The notes under the pieces: model-generated
What the model saw: only the letters and a program-made list of their open reading frames with translations
Told to the model about the DNA's origin: nothing
Databases searched by the model: none
Assembly: GCF_900187225.1 (NCBI RefSeq)
Contig: NZ_LT906436.1
Location: 1,178,001 to 1,242,000 of the forward strand
Origin: Listeria monocytogenes
GTDB taxonomy: Bacteria; Bacillota; Bacilli; Lactobacillales; Listeriaceae
DNA: 64,000 bases
Direction of reading: 5' to 3'
Translations under genes and position numbers: made by a program
Part shown: one piece after another, positions 47,263-55,995 of the stretch
Numbering within the stretch: position 1 is the first letter of the stretch
Layout: each line of letters opens with the position of its first letter

Positions 47263-48622
47263 ATGAAAAAAATGCTACCTGAGAGTAAAGTAGAGGCAAT
47301 TAGAAAAGAAGGATTTTTAAATCGAGCTGTTTGAGGCATATCGATTTTTCTATCCAACTGTGTCCAATGTGTCTAATTTTAAAGCATTGAATGATTTAGG
47401 AATTACAGAAAATCACGATTTCATTATTCAGCTCACAACACCTGATTTAAATGTATTGACGCAAAACTCAGATACACCATATTGCCTTGGAACGGGAAAC
47501 ACCGAGAATGGTCCAGTTGTTATCGAGTTGCCACAAGGCGCTATCGTTGGTGTGGCAGATGATATTAATTTTAAGTTTATTACCAATATGGGATTAACCG
47601 GTGACGAGCAAGGGAAAGGCGCTAAATATTTGTACTTACCACCTAATTATGATGGGGATATCCCGGATGGCTACATAGTACGCAAACCTTCAAGCTATCG
47701 TTTCCTCATTTGTTTACGAGCGATGGTTCACCAAGCAAGTGATTATGAAAAAGCATTTGAACTCCTGAAAAAAGTAAAATTCTATCCTTTAGAAGAAAAA
47801 GATAATAATTCAACCAGTACATTCCATGATTTTTCGCATCGAAAAGCGATTTCGACACCATATTATGTCGAAGGGAAATTCGACTATTGGGAAGTAATCA
47901 AATGGGCGCTTGATAATGATGAAACAGATCCAGAATATTACCAAATGTATGGCTTACTAAAAGCCATTGGTTTAGCGCCAAATAAAGAATTTAATCCTGA
48001 CCTAGATAAAAAAGCTTTATTAATAGAAGCTGCCGAGAAAGCAGACAAAATGATGTTTGTGAATTCCTTTAATACAGATGATCCGGCTGCTATTGTTTGG
48101 CCAGGAAAGAACTGGGAATGGGCAGTCTATGGTGAGAATAATGACTTCTATGAAAAAACGTATTTAAACCTTCCTGTAAGAGAGCGTTGGTTCTATCAAG
48201 CGACACTCGAAACACACATGATGTTTATGCATAAAGTCGGATTTGGTTCTGTTTATATGCTTGGGGTGAAAGATAGAGAAGGAAACTATCTGGATGGTGG
48301 CAAAAGTTATACATTAAAAGTGCCAACACCAGTGCCAACGAGCATTTTCTGGTCGGTAACGGTTTATGAAATGGATACTCGTTCGGAAATTGTCACAGAG
48401 CAATTTATGCCTGCACTTAACTCCATCAAAGATACGTTTGAAGTAGATGCTGACGGCAATACAACACTTTACTTTGGGCCAAATCCTCCTGAAGATGAGT
48501 CGCTTCCATGGATTCAAACCGTTCCAGATGCCAATTGGTTCACGTATTTCCGTATTTATGGACCAACCGAACCAGCATTTGACAATAGCTGGCAACTAGA
48601 TGATTTTGAAGAAGTTAAATAA
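47263..48622 (+). pseudogene. DUF1254/DUF1214 protein gene with N-terminal frameshift
   Basis: ATG 47263 has a strong AAGGAGGA (47248-47255) but reads only 23 codons to TGA at 47332. The following frame (open from 47321, first GTG 47360, no SD) encodes over 420 aa with DUF1254 (NSDTPYCLG, VVIELPQGAIVGVAD) and C-terminal DUF1214 (FWSVTVYEM, TLYFGPNPP, WFTYFRIYGP). Removing one A from AAA at 47319-47321 fuses the frames into a sensible GFLIELFEAYRFFYP. The gene is therefore frameshifted (real, programmed or a sequencing error). The family has no firm function; its members may be secreted or cytoplasmic. Confidence 0.75.
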
Positions 48623-48624
48623 AC

Positions 48625-48664
48625 AAAAAGAGGCGTAACTTTTAATAGTTGCGCCTCTTTTTAT
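48625..48664. terminator. Bidirectional terminator after the DUF1254 gene
   Basis: AAAAAGAGGCG / CGCCTCTTTTT with inner ACT/AGT pairs. Confidence 0.9.
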
Positions 48665-49257
48665 TAATCATTAAGTCCTAACCCGTCTAAAATTGTTGCT
48701 TCATATTTCTCAATGCGCGAAACACGCGTTTTCGATTGCTTTGGAGCCGCAAAATAAAGTAAGTAAGCTTTTTGACGACCAGGAGTCAAGGCTTCAAAAG
48801 CTGTTTGTAGCGCGGGCATTTCTTCAAATTTCGCGAGTAATTCTTCCGGGATAGGCGTTTCTTCTCTTGGTTTAAGCTCTACTTCTAACCCAGCTTTTTC
48901 AACTTCAATCGCATTTTGAATATACTTCTTTAGAATTTCTTTTTGATCAAGGATTTCTTGTAAATTCGTAAAGCGGATTTGTCTGCCAGCTTGCACATTT
49001 TCTGTTTGCTGCACTAAAATGTTTTCCGGATCATGGAGCAGTGCGCCTTTCATAAAGAGTAGGGCGCAGTAGTTTTTAAAACCATGGATTAAGAAAACAT
49101 TACTGCCATTAATAGCATAACAAGGTTTGCCCCATTTGAGTTCTTCTTCTAGTTCAAAACCAATCGCTATATCTCTTAATGTTTTGAATTCAGCTTGCCA
49201 TTTGGATGGTTTATTTAGAAACGCATCGACTTTAGGGTTTAATTCTGTTTTTGCCAT
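48664..49257 (-). CDS. DUF1801/YdeI-OmpD-associated domain protein
   Basis: 197 aa. The N-terminal DUF1801 part (LRDIAIGFELEEELKWGKPCYAI, FLIHGFKNYCALLFMKGALL) and the C-terminal YdeI segment (ALTPGRQKAYLLYFAAPKQSKTR, RIEKY) match B. subtilis YdeI-like proteins of unknown biochemical role. AGAGGAATTC lies before ATG 49257; ten extra in-frame residues upstream are rejected. Confidence 0.88.
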   Translation of the reverse strand: MAKTELNPKVDAFLNKPSKWQAEFKTLRDIAIGFELEEELKWGKPCYAINGSNVFLIHGFKNYCALLFMKGALLHDPENILVQQTENVQAGRQIRFTNLQEILDQKEILKKYIQNAIEVEKAGLEVELKPREETPIPEELLAKFEEMPALQTAFEALTPGRQKAYLLYFAAPKQSKTRVSRIEKYEATILDGLGLND

Positions 49258-49410
49258 AAAGAATTCCTCTTTTCTACGCTTTTTCAATTTAAAAATAATT
49301 CTTTGGTACGTGTTATTTTAACGCAATATGAAAGGCCTTGCAAATTTGGTCGACCTACTAAAAATGGACTTAAAGAAAGAACCCGAGAGTTATCCCAGAT
49401 TCATTTGTTT

Positions 49411-49818
49411 TCATGATAAATTGAGCTTCCAACCGACACCAAACTTATCTGTAACCTCTCCAAATTTTTCCGACCAGAATGTTTTGGCAAGTGGCATAAC
49501 GACATTACCACCTTCTGCAAGCTGATGGAATTGTTTGGTCAATTTTATTTCGTCGGATGTATCAATAACAAACGTAATATTATCGCCAAATGTAAGTGGC
49601 ATAGACTTAGGTACGTCGGAAAACATGACTTTAACCCCGTCCATGACTAAGCTAGCGTTCATAACTAAGTCCTTTAGCGAATCTTCTATAGGTTTCTCAC
49701 TTGTTTCGATTTCCCCATATGTCATCAAATCTGTACACTTTGTTCCAAAAATTTCTTCATAAAACGCGATAGCATCTCTGGATTGTGTTCTAAAATTCAA
49801 GTAAACATTCAACGTCAT
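49411..49818 (-). CDS. VOC-family protein (PhnB/glyoxalase-like)
   Basis: 135 aa beta-alpha-beta-beta-beta metalloprotein fold: YLNFRTQSRDAIAFYEEIFGT at the start, MNASLVMDGVKVMFSD in the middle, and WSEKFGEVTDKFGVGWKLN at the end, typical of PhnB/3-demethylubiquinone-like VOC proteins. The substrate is unknown. GAGGAGG sits just before ATG 49818; the long upstream extension in the same frame lacks support. Lies 164 bp from and divergent to the phosphatase gene. Confidence 0.88.
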   Translation of the reverse strand: MTLNVYLNFRTQSRDAIAFYEEIFGTKCTDLMTYGEIETSEKPIEDSLKDLVMNASLVMDGVKVMFSDVPKSMPLTFGDNITFVIDTSDEIKLTKQFHQLAEGGNVVMPLAKTFWSEKFGEVTDKFGVGWKLNLS

Positions 49819-49982
49819 TTGAATTCCTCCTCGATTTTTATTCGCTAAAGTTCTATTCATTTTGGTGTTTTTATTATAGCAGATACTGCGTGAAAGAGGA
49901 AAAATTAAGAAGATAAATACTTGACTTGGAGCTACTCCAGGGTTATAAACTAAAGATAAGATATAGATTCGGAGGAATTTAG

Positions 49983-50582
49983 ATGAAAAAAACATTGTAT
50001 TTAATGCGCCACGGTCAAACATTATTTAATCAACGTAAAAAAATTCAAGGTTTTTGCGATGCACCACTTACCGATCTCGGGATTAACCAAGCAAAAATCG
50101 CTGGTAGTTACTTTAAAGAAAACAATATAACATTCGATCAAGCTTACAGTTCCACATCAGAGCGCGCATCTGACACGTTAGAGCTGATTACGGACAAAAG
50201 CTATCTACGGTTGAAAGGATTGAAAGAATGGAATTTTGGTACTTTTGAAGGCGAGAGCGAAGACCTAAATCCACCGCTCCCATATGGAGATTTTTTTGCT
50301 ACCTATGGGGGAGAGCGAGAAGTGGATTTCAGAGATCGTTTAGTAGCAACAATGGAACATATCATGAGTCAAGATAATCATGATACTGTCCTTGCCGTTT
50401 CTCACGGAGCAGCCTGTGCCCAATTTGCCAGGCATTGGGGAAAAACAAGCACTATCGGTCAGGTAACAGGACTGAAAAATTGTTGCATTTTAAAATTTGA
50501 ATATGAAAACGGTAGATTTACCTTAGTTAATTTTATAAATCATGATTTTGATAAGGGTACGCATATAGAAAGCACTAAATAA
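49983..50582 (+). CDS. Histidine phosphatase family protein
   Basis: 199 aa. Catalytic YLMRHGQTLFN with the phospho-accepting His, SSTSERASDTLEL, LKEWNFGTFEGE and AVSHGAACAQFARHW are the phosphoglycerate-mutase-like core. More likely a phosphatase than a mutase from its short length. SD CGGAGGAA before ATG 49983. Confidence 0.92.
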   Translation: MKKTLYLMRHGQTLFNQRKKIQGFCDAPLTDLGINQAKIAGSYFKENNITFDQAYSSTSERASDTLELITDKSYLRLKGLKEWNFGTFEGESEDLNPPLPYGDFFATYGGEREVDFRDRLVATMEHIMSQDNHDTVLAVSHGAACAQFARHWGKTSTIGQVTGLKNCCILKFEYENGRFTLVNFINHDFDKGTHIESTK

Positions 50583-50610
50583 AAAAGCACTCGTCATTGA
50601 GTGCTTTTAT
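50582..50610. terminator. Terminator between convergent genes
   Basis: AAAAGCACT / AGTGCTTTT, 7-8 nt loop, A and T runs. Confidence 0.85.
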
Positions 50611-50613
50611 GCT

Positions 50614-50874
50614 TCATTGAAACAAATTCTTTATTTTATCTAAAAAACCACCAGTTAACTCATTTGCAGTATCTTGCAAGTTTTCCGTAAGTCCACTTGC
50701 TTTATCTTGTAGATTTTCTGTTAGGTTCGTCGCTTCATTCTGTAAGTTTTCCGTGACGTTACTTGCTTGTTCACCAAGCTCAGATGCTTTGTTTGTTGCC
50801 TCTTCTGTCAGTGTTCCTAGGTTCTCCAGGGGCAGGGACTCGGTAACTTTATTCTTCAAATCATCTAAATTCAT
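50614..50874 (-). CDS. Small 11-residue-repeat amphipathic protein
   Basis: 86 aa, highly charged, no Cys, Trp, Tyr or His. The middle is built of 11-residue units of the type TENLQ(N/D)xAxxL repeated at least three times (about residues 41-73), flanked by degenerate units, then a GGFLDKIKNLF tail that could bind membranes. The periodicity is that of LEA group 3, apolipoprotein or YtxH-like helices, so a stress-protective or membrane-surface helix is possible. AAGGAGGA is correctly placed before ATG 50874. Function unknown. Confidence 0.8.
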   Translation of the reverse strand: MNLDDLKNKVTESLPLENLGTLTEEATNKASELGEQASNVTENLQNEATNLTENLQDKASGLTENLQDTANELTGGFLDKIKNLFQ

Positions 50875-50997
50875 CTTTTCCTCCTTATTTTGGGGGCTTA
50901 GAGTTCATTCTAAAGGAAGGAGGGATAAAGTACAAACAATTCGTTCCATCATTTGTGAAAAAATATGGTATGATGATATGAGGAAATGAGGACTGAC

Positions 50998-52410
50998 ATG
51001 AATAATTTAAAATTAAGTGAAGAAATTAAAAGAGCGATTAATGAACTAGGATATACAGAAGCAACACCTGTTCAAAAAGCGGTAATTCCAGTTGCCTTAA
51101 CAGGAGAAGATATTGTTGCTAAATCACAAACTGGTAGTGGGAAAACAGCAGCATTTGCTATTCCCATTGCAGAACAGGTTGAATGGGAAGAAAATAAGCC
51201 ACAAGCACTAATCATCGTTCCAACACGAGAACTTGCAATGCAAGTCAAGACAGAATGTACGAATATCGGACGATTTAAACGTGTCAAAGCTGCAGCAATA
51301 TATGGACAATCACCATTTGCTAAACAAAAATTAGAACTAAGCCAAAAAAATCATATAGTCGTTGGGACCCCTGGTCGCCTACTTGACCATATTGAAAAAG
51401 GATCACTGAATGTCGACAAGGTTGCCCATTTAGTTTTAGATGAAGTAGATGAAATGTTAAGCATGGGATTTATTGATCAAGTGGAAGATATCCTTAGCCG
51501 CTTACCAAAACAGCGCCAAAATCTATTTTTCTCTGCAACTATGCCAGAAGAAATGCAAGATTTGATCAAACGTTACCAAGATAATCCAATGGTTATCGAA
51601 ATGGCATCAGAAAAAACAAATCCTATCTTCCACGTGGAGATGCAAACAGATAATAAAGAAAAAACGTTAAAAGATGTTTTAATTACGGAAAACCCGGATA
51701 GTGCGATTATTTTTTGCAATACAAAAAATCAAGTCGATGAACTCACTGATTTACTTGATGTAAAAGCTAGTAAAATTCATGGTGGCTTAAGACAAGAAGA
51801 TCGTTTCCGAGCAATGGATGATTTCAAAAGTGGCAAATCGCGTTTCTTAATTGCGACAGATGTGGCAGGGCGTGGAATAGATGTGGATAATGTATCGTTA
51901 GTCATTAACTACGATTTACCAATTGAAAAAGAAAATTATGTGCATCGTATCGGTCGTACTGGACGCGCTGGCAAAAGTGGGAAAGCTATTAGTTTCGTGA
52001 AAACAAATGAAAATCCACTTTTGCGTGATATTGAAGAGATGCTCGATGTTACAATTGAAAAAAAACGTAAACCGACAGTGATTGAAGTGAAAGCAAACGA
52101 AGAAGCTTTCCACAAAAAACAACAAAAGCGCCCAACAATCAAAAAAGCTCGTGGGGAAAAATTAAATAAAAACATTATGAAACTGTATTTTAACGGGGGC
52201 AAAAAGAAAAAAATCCGTGCGGTAGATTTTGTGGGAACTATTTCTAAATTAGAAGGAATTACGGCCGAAGATATTGGAATTATTACGATTGAAGACCATG
52301 TTTCTTTTGTCGAAATTTTAAATGGAAAAGGTCCGGCAGTGCTGGAAATGATGCGCTCTCGTAAAGTGAAAGGTAGACGCCTGAAAGTAAACGAGGCCAG
52401 AAAACGATAA
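50998..52410 (+). CDS. DEAD-box RNA helicase, DbpA/YxiN type
   Basis: 470 aa. Q motif (ATPVQ), Walker [26 protein letters not shown] (a DEAD variant), [15 protein letters not shown] and [10 protein letters not shown] are all seen. The C-terminal ~75 residues ([32 protein letters not shown]) are the DbpA RNA-binding domain that in B. subtilis YxiN binds 23S rRNA hairpin 92, pointing to large-subunit assembly. ATG 50998 preferred over 50986 by SD spacing. Confidence 0.93.
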   Translation: MNNLKLSEEIKRAINELGYTEATPVQKAVIPVALTGEDIVAKSQTGSGKTAAFAIPIAEQVEWEENKPQALIIVPTRELAMQVKTECTNIGRFKRVKAAAIYGQSPFAKQKLELSQKNHIVVGTPGRLLDHIEKGSLNVDKVAHLVLDEVDEMLSMGFIDQVEDILSRLPKQRQNLFFSATMPEEMQDLIKRYQDNPMVIEMASEKTNPIFHVEMQTDNKEKTLKDVLITENPDSAIIFCNTKNQVDELTDLLDVKASKIHGGLRQEDRFRAMDDFKSGKSRFLIATDVAGRGIDVDNVSLVINYDLPIEKENYVHRIGRTGRAGKSGKAISFVKTNENPLLRDIEEMLDVTIEKKRKPTVIEVKANEEAFHKKQQKRPTIKKARGEKLNKNIMKLYFNGGKKKKIRAVDFVGTISKLEGITAEDIGIITIEDHVSFVEILNGKGPAVLEMMRSRKVKGRRLKVNEARKR

Positions 52411-52434
52411 TTTAAAGAAAAGAAGGTCCAAACA

Positions 52435-52698
52435 ATGGAAAGGCCAGATAATCAACTTATTTTAATGGTGTTAGAAGTTGTTAAAAATCCAATTTACAAT
52501 ATAAAATCACTAACAATTAATTTTCTACAAGGTGACATCGTTGGGAATTCCACAAGAAATGAGTTGTTATACTGCACTTACTGGCTTGAATTTCATGGCT
52601 TTATTCTTCGTGACGAAAAAGGGGATAACCAAAAGTACTATAGCATGACCAAACAAGGAGATTTTCTACTTCAAAAAATTAAAAATGAACTTTCTTAG
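52435..52698 (+). CDS. Small winged-helix-like protein of unknown function
   Basis: 87 aa starting at ATG 52435 (AAGAAGG upstream), 24 nt after the helicase and probably co-transcribed. The pattern of short helices, STRNELLYCTYWLEFHGFILRDE and a KYYSMTKQGDFLLQKI end looks like a winged-helix MarR/PadR-type half. No family recognised with certainty. Confidence 0.65.
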   Translation: MERPDNQLILMVLEVVKNPIYNIKSLTINFLQGDIVGNSTRNELLYCTYWLEFHGFILRDEKGDNQKYYSMTKQGDFLLQKIKNELS

Positions 52699-52770
52699 TT
52701 TGTTCATACTTTTTTAATATTTATTCGTTATATTAAAAGTAACCTTTTTTTCAATGAAATATCTCACCTG

Positions 52771-52815
52771 GCAGCATCCGTCTCCCAATAAAAACGCGGA
52801 TGCTGCTCTTTTTGT
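52771..52815 (+). terminator. Intrinsic terminator after the helicase unit
   Basis: GCAGCATCCG / CGGATGCTGC with a 16-nt loop, T5. Confidence 0.88.
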
Positions 52816-52866
52816 GTTTAAAAATTATGATATACTGAATAAAAAACTTGGAAAGTAGGTGGAAAT

Positions 52867-53343
52867 ATGTATAAATACACCCTTTGTTTTCTCCAAAGAG
52901 CCGATGAAATTTTATTGTTAAATAGACAAAAATCCCCTTGGATGGGAAGTTGGAATGGTGTTGGTGGCAAAATTGAGCAAGGGGAAACACTTCTTGAATC
53001 CGTCCAACGGGAAATCACAGAAGAGACCGGAATTTCCTCAAATGACTACGAAATTCGTGATATCGGTGAAATGAAATGGTTTGTGGATGGTGAAAATCTT
53101 GGAGGTATGCATTTATTTCTGGCCAATCTTCCGGATAATTATGTATATCCAACACCTCGCACAACCGATGAAGGAATACTTGATTTTAAAAAAAGAAAAT
53201 GGATACTTAATCCGGAAAATACAGGTGTAGTGAACAATTTACCTTATATTATCGAACATGCTCCAGTGTTCCCAGCTAGAATAGAAGTTTCAACAAAATA
53301 TCAAGAAAACACATTATTACATATTAGTCATCAATCTTTATAA
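52867..53343 (+). CDS. Nudix hydrolase (MutT/8-oxo-dGTPase-like)
   Basis: 158 aa. The Nudix box runs from GGKIEQGE to REITEETGI (about residues 36-59) with all metal-binding Glu. The N-terminal YTLCFLQRADEILLLNR and SPWMGSWNGVGG resemble nucleoside-triphosphate MutT proteins. SD AAGTAGGTGG before ATG 52867. Confidence 0.92.
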   Translation: MYKYTLCFLQRADEILLLNRQKSPWMGSWNGVGGKIEQGETLLESVQREITEETGISSNDYEIRDIGEMKWFVDGENLGGMHLFLANLPDNYVYPTPRTTDEGILDFKKRKWILNPENTGVVNNLPYIIEHAPVFPARIEVSTKYQENTLLHISHQSL

Positions 53344-53344
53344 A

Positions 53345-53374
53345 AAAAAGCATTGCGCCTATTCGCAATGCTTC
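53345..53374. terminator. Terminator between convergent genes
   Basis: AAGCATTGCG / CGCAATGCTT stem, 6-nt loop, A8 on the left for the minus-strand gene. Confidence 0.85.
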
Positions 53375-53381
53375 CATATTA

Positions 53382-53627
53382 TCAAGATGTCGTGAAATAA
53401 CTTGCTTCCCAGCGACTTATTAAATTTTGAGCATCATCTGTGGATAATTTTTTATGCCCGATTACTTGCTCTTTAGCAATTTCGAGACTCTCAAAATGAT
53501 CAATTAATCGTTGTGAAGGATTATTAATGTAGACATCGTTTAGTAGAATAGATTGGTTGTTCTCCTTTTCTATACTTCTAACTCCTACGATATAACCAGC
53601 TGCTGTAATGAGTAATAATTTATTCAT
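53382..53627 (-). CDS. Small hypothetical protein coupled to the MFS gene
   Basis: 81 aa; starts at an ATGA overlap with the MFS stop, so it is translationally coupled. A short hydrophobic start (LLLITAAGYIVG) is too weak for a sure signal peptide; the rest is polar (SLEIAKEQVIGHKKLSTDDAQNLISRWEA). No family recognised. Confidence 0.7.
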   Translation of the reverse strand: MNKLLLITAAGYIVGVRSIEKENNQSILLNDVYINNPSQRLIDHFESLEIAKEQVIGHKKLSTDDAQNLISRWEASYFTTS

Positions 53628-54829
53628 ACTTCTTCACTCCCTTTTAGTTGTTCCTGTGCACCACTGGACACTTTTTTTCTGGATAAAAACATATAGATGA
53701 AGACGCAAATAAATGCGATAGCTCCGGCAATAATGTAAATACCTTGGAATGAAAGAACATGATGAATTTCACCCATAATATAAGGTCCAATACCAAGTCC
53801 TAAATCAAGCCCGATAAAGTACGTAGATAAACCAATCCCAATACGATGGGGCTCGCAGACTTTCAAACAAACAGCTTGTCCATTCGACATAAATGTTCCA
53901 TAACCTAAACCAATAAGGCCGCCTGAAATAAGTAGTACGAGGCTTGATGTTGCAGTACTAAGGACCACTAATCCAACTGCTAAAAAGATATAACTCGGAT
54001 ACATCACATATTTTTCGCCCTTCGCATCAAAGAGTTTTCCAGACATTGGACGAGTAAAGGTAATAACTAATGCATAGACAACAAAGAAGAACGTCCCGGC
54101 ACTCACTAAATTAATTTCTCTGGCATATGAAGCAAGGAATGTAAGTACACTCGAATAAGAAATCCCCATTAAGAAAGCAATAAATGTAATTGGAATAACT
54201 TTATATTCAATAAAACTTTTAACTGTCCAAGTTTGTAGAGCCTTCCGGTGTTCGTTTGTTAAAATAATATTTTTCACTGGTAAATAGAAGCAAAGTAGCG
54301 CAGTTAATAAGACAATAACCGTGGAGAAAATAATAATTGTGTAAAAGCTCGTTTTGCTAAGTAAAATCATTCCGATGAACGGTCCAATCGCAGCTGCGAG
54401 ACTTGTGCTGAGGCCATAATAATTAATGCCTTCACCGTTTCTGGAATTAGGAATATACGCTGTGACAATTGCATTGGTAGCTGTCGATGTTGTACCGTAT
54501 GCAAACCCATTTAAAAAGCGAATAATGAACATAATTGCAATCGTTGGCATGTATAAGTAAGCCATGGTGGTTATTAAGAAAAATAATATCCCAAATCTTA
54601 ATACCCGCTTGCGGCCAAACAATTCCAGCTTTTTCCCCATATAAAGTCGTGCAAGGAGCGTTCCAATAATATAAATCCCAGACGCAAATCCAGCTTCGCC
54701 CAGAGAGGCATTCAACTCTTCTTGCGCAATAACGGCGATAATAACCATTAGCAAATAATAAACGAGATAAACGACAAAGTTAATCAATGTTATTAAGACA
54801 AAACCCTTGTTAAATAATTTTTCTTTCAT
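53624..54829 (-). CDS. MFS-family transporter (multidrug-type)
   Basis: 401 aa with 12 hydrophobic helices. The loop 2-3 motif is of the GxLxDrxGrk type (ARLYMGKKLELFGRKRVLRFG) and the second-half copy is SGKLFDAKGEKYVMYPS. The FGYGT-like NGFAYGTTSTATNAIV stretch suits drug:H+ antiporters. The substrate is unknown. AAGGGA lies 9 nt before ATG 54829. Divergent from a Crp/Fnr-type regulator over a 204-bp region carrying a perfect palindrome, so that regulator probably controls it. Confidence 0.9.
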   Translation of the reverse strand: MKEKLFNKGFVLITLINFVVYLVYYLLMVIIAVIAQEELNASLGEAGFASGIYIIGTLLARLYMGKKLELFGRKRVLRFGILFFLITTMAYLYMPTIAIMFIIRFLNGFAYGTTSTATNAIVTAYIPNSRNGEGINYYGLSTSLAAAIGPFIGMILLSKTSFYTIIIFSTVIVLLTALLCFYLPVKNIILTNEHRKALQTWTVKSFIEYKVIPITFIAFLMGISYSSVLTFLASYAREINLVSAGTFFFVVYALVITFTRPMSGKLFDAKGEKYVMYPSYIFLAVGLVVLSTATSSLVLLISGGLIGLGYGTFMSNGQAVCLKVCEPHRIGIGLSTYFIGLDLGLGIGPYIMGEIHHVLSFQGIYIIAGAIAFICVFIYMFLSRKKVSSGAQEQLKGSEEV

Positions 54830-54937
54830 AGAATAAAATCCCTTCCTACGTATAATTTGTAATTTATCTCAGCGACAAGGAGTATTATAGGGGATATTCG
54901 GAGAGGATACTTTTTAATTTGGTAATTATTTCTGATA

Positions 54938-54953
54938 TATACAAATTTGTATA
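54938..54953. promoter_or_regulatory. Perfect 16-bp palindrome, candidate operator
   Basis: TATACAAATTTGTATA in the middle of the divergent MFS / Crp-Fnr interval. Likely binding site for the adjacent regulator or another dimeric protein. Confidence 0.55.
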
Positions 54954-55033
54954 ACATATGTTGAAAAAATAGGGAATAGTATTTTGTATGATTAATATGC
55001 TTTAACTGGAATGACAAAAAGGAGGTTAAGAAC

Positions 55034-55693
55034 ATGAAGCAAAATATTCTTAATAATTATGTAAGCACAAATGATTTTCCAGTTATTACAAGGGGAAAAC
55101 GTAAATATTTAACCTACGAGGGACTTGAAGATTCTTATGTCTACATACTTAAAAAAGGGATTATAAAAACAAGTATAATATCAAGGGATGGTAGGGAATT
55201 TAACTTGAATTATATTAATAAAATGGATATCATCTCCCTTTTAAAAGATGAATATTCACAGTTTGCGAATGCTCCGTTTAATATTCGCGTGGAATCTGAT
55301 ACAGCAGAACTATATCAAGTTGACCGGGTAAGATTCTGGAAAGACGTAAATCGTGATGTTGATTTGCAAATTTATGTAAAAGATTACTACCGTACGAGAC
55401 TGCTGCAATCTATTAAAAAAATGCAACAAATGCTAATGAATGGAAAATTAGGTGCGATTTGTACGCAACTCTATGAACTTTATACACTTTTTGGAGTGGA
55501 AATAGCGCCTGATCAATTTTTGATTGATTTTCTAGTAAGCAATGAAGAAATTGGACATTTTTGCGGGATTAACTCCGCGAGTAGTGTGAATCGGATTTTC
55601 CAACAACTCAAAAAAGAAGGCGTCATTACGATGCAAAACCGCTATATTATTATTAAAAAATTAGATGTTATTCAAGAAAACGTTATTTTTTAA
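55034..55693 (+). CDS. Crp/Fnr-family transcriptional regulator
   Basis: 219 aa. N-terminal cyclic-nucleotide-binding-like beta-roll (VYILKKGIIKTSIISRDGREFNLNYI), dimer helix about 110-140, and a C-terminal winged helix with IGHFCGINSASSVNRIFQQLKKEGVI as the HTH. No Fnr-type N-terminal cysteine cluster, so probably not an iron-sulfur sensor. Belongs to the expanded Listeria PrfA-like/Crp-Fnr group but is not PrfA. AAAGGAGG before ATG 55034. Confidence 0.9.
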   Translation: MKQNILNNYVSTNDFPVITRGKRKYLTYEGLEDSYVYILKKGIIKTSIISRDGREFNLNYINKMDIISLLKDEYSQFANAPFNIRVESDTAELYQVDRVRFWKDVNRDVDLQIYVKDYYRTRLLQSIKKMQQMLMNGKLGAICTQLYELYTLFGVEIAPDQFLIDFLVSNEEIGHFCGINSASSVNRIFQQLKKEGVITMQNRYIIIKKLDVIQENVIF

Positions 55694-55698
55694 CAGTA

Positions 55699-55740
55699 GA
55701 AAAAGCACTGCAATCAATAATTGTAGTGCTTTTTCTATCC
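55699..55740. terminator. Bidirectional terminator
   Basis: AGAAAAAGCACTgCAAT / ATTGtAGTGCTTTTTCT, 5-nt loop. Confidence 0.92.
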
Positions 55741-55929
55741 TCTTTTTTTAAATGAATATCGAATCCTAAGTGTGATGAGTCCAATGATGATTAACAAACC
55801 ACCAACCATCAAATTCTCTAAGTCGCTAAAATCCCAAAAAATAGAGATTCCGATATTAGATAGTCCTAGAAAAACAAAAACCAAGCCAACAACAAGTAAA
55901 ACCAAATAAGCTGGTTTAGAAATTTTCAT
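55735..55929 (-). CDS. Small two-helix membrane protein
   Basis: 64 aa; helices about 7-27 and 39-56 joined by a short polar loop (WDFSDLENLM), basic C-terminus (RIRYSFKKRG). GAGGCG precedes ATG 55929. Co-directional with and 66 nt downstream of the YitT-family gene. Function unknown. Confidence 0.75.
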   Translation of the reverse strand: MKISKPAYLVLLVVGLVFVFLGLSNIGISIFWDFSDLENLMVGGLLIIIGLITLRIRYSFKKRG

Positions 55930-55995
55930 AAGGACGCCTCACTTACATTAAAAATAATTTCCACATTATTGTAACACAAGTTGAGAGAAACGACA

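Noticed and set aside
49819-50022. N-terminal extension of the VOC protein
   Set aside because: It overlaps the divergent phosphatase start and has no SD; GAGGAGG is right before ATG 49818.
54826-55035. 69-codon minus-strand frame in the MFS/regulator interval
   Set aside because: AT-rich translation, no SD, and it covers the palindrome and promoters.
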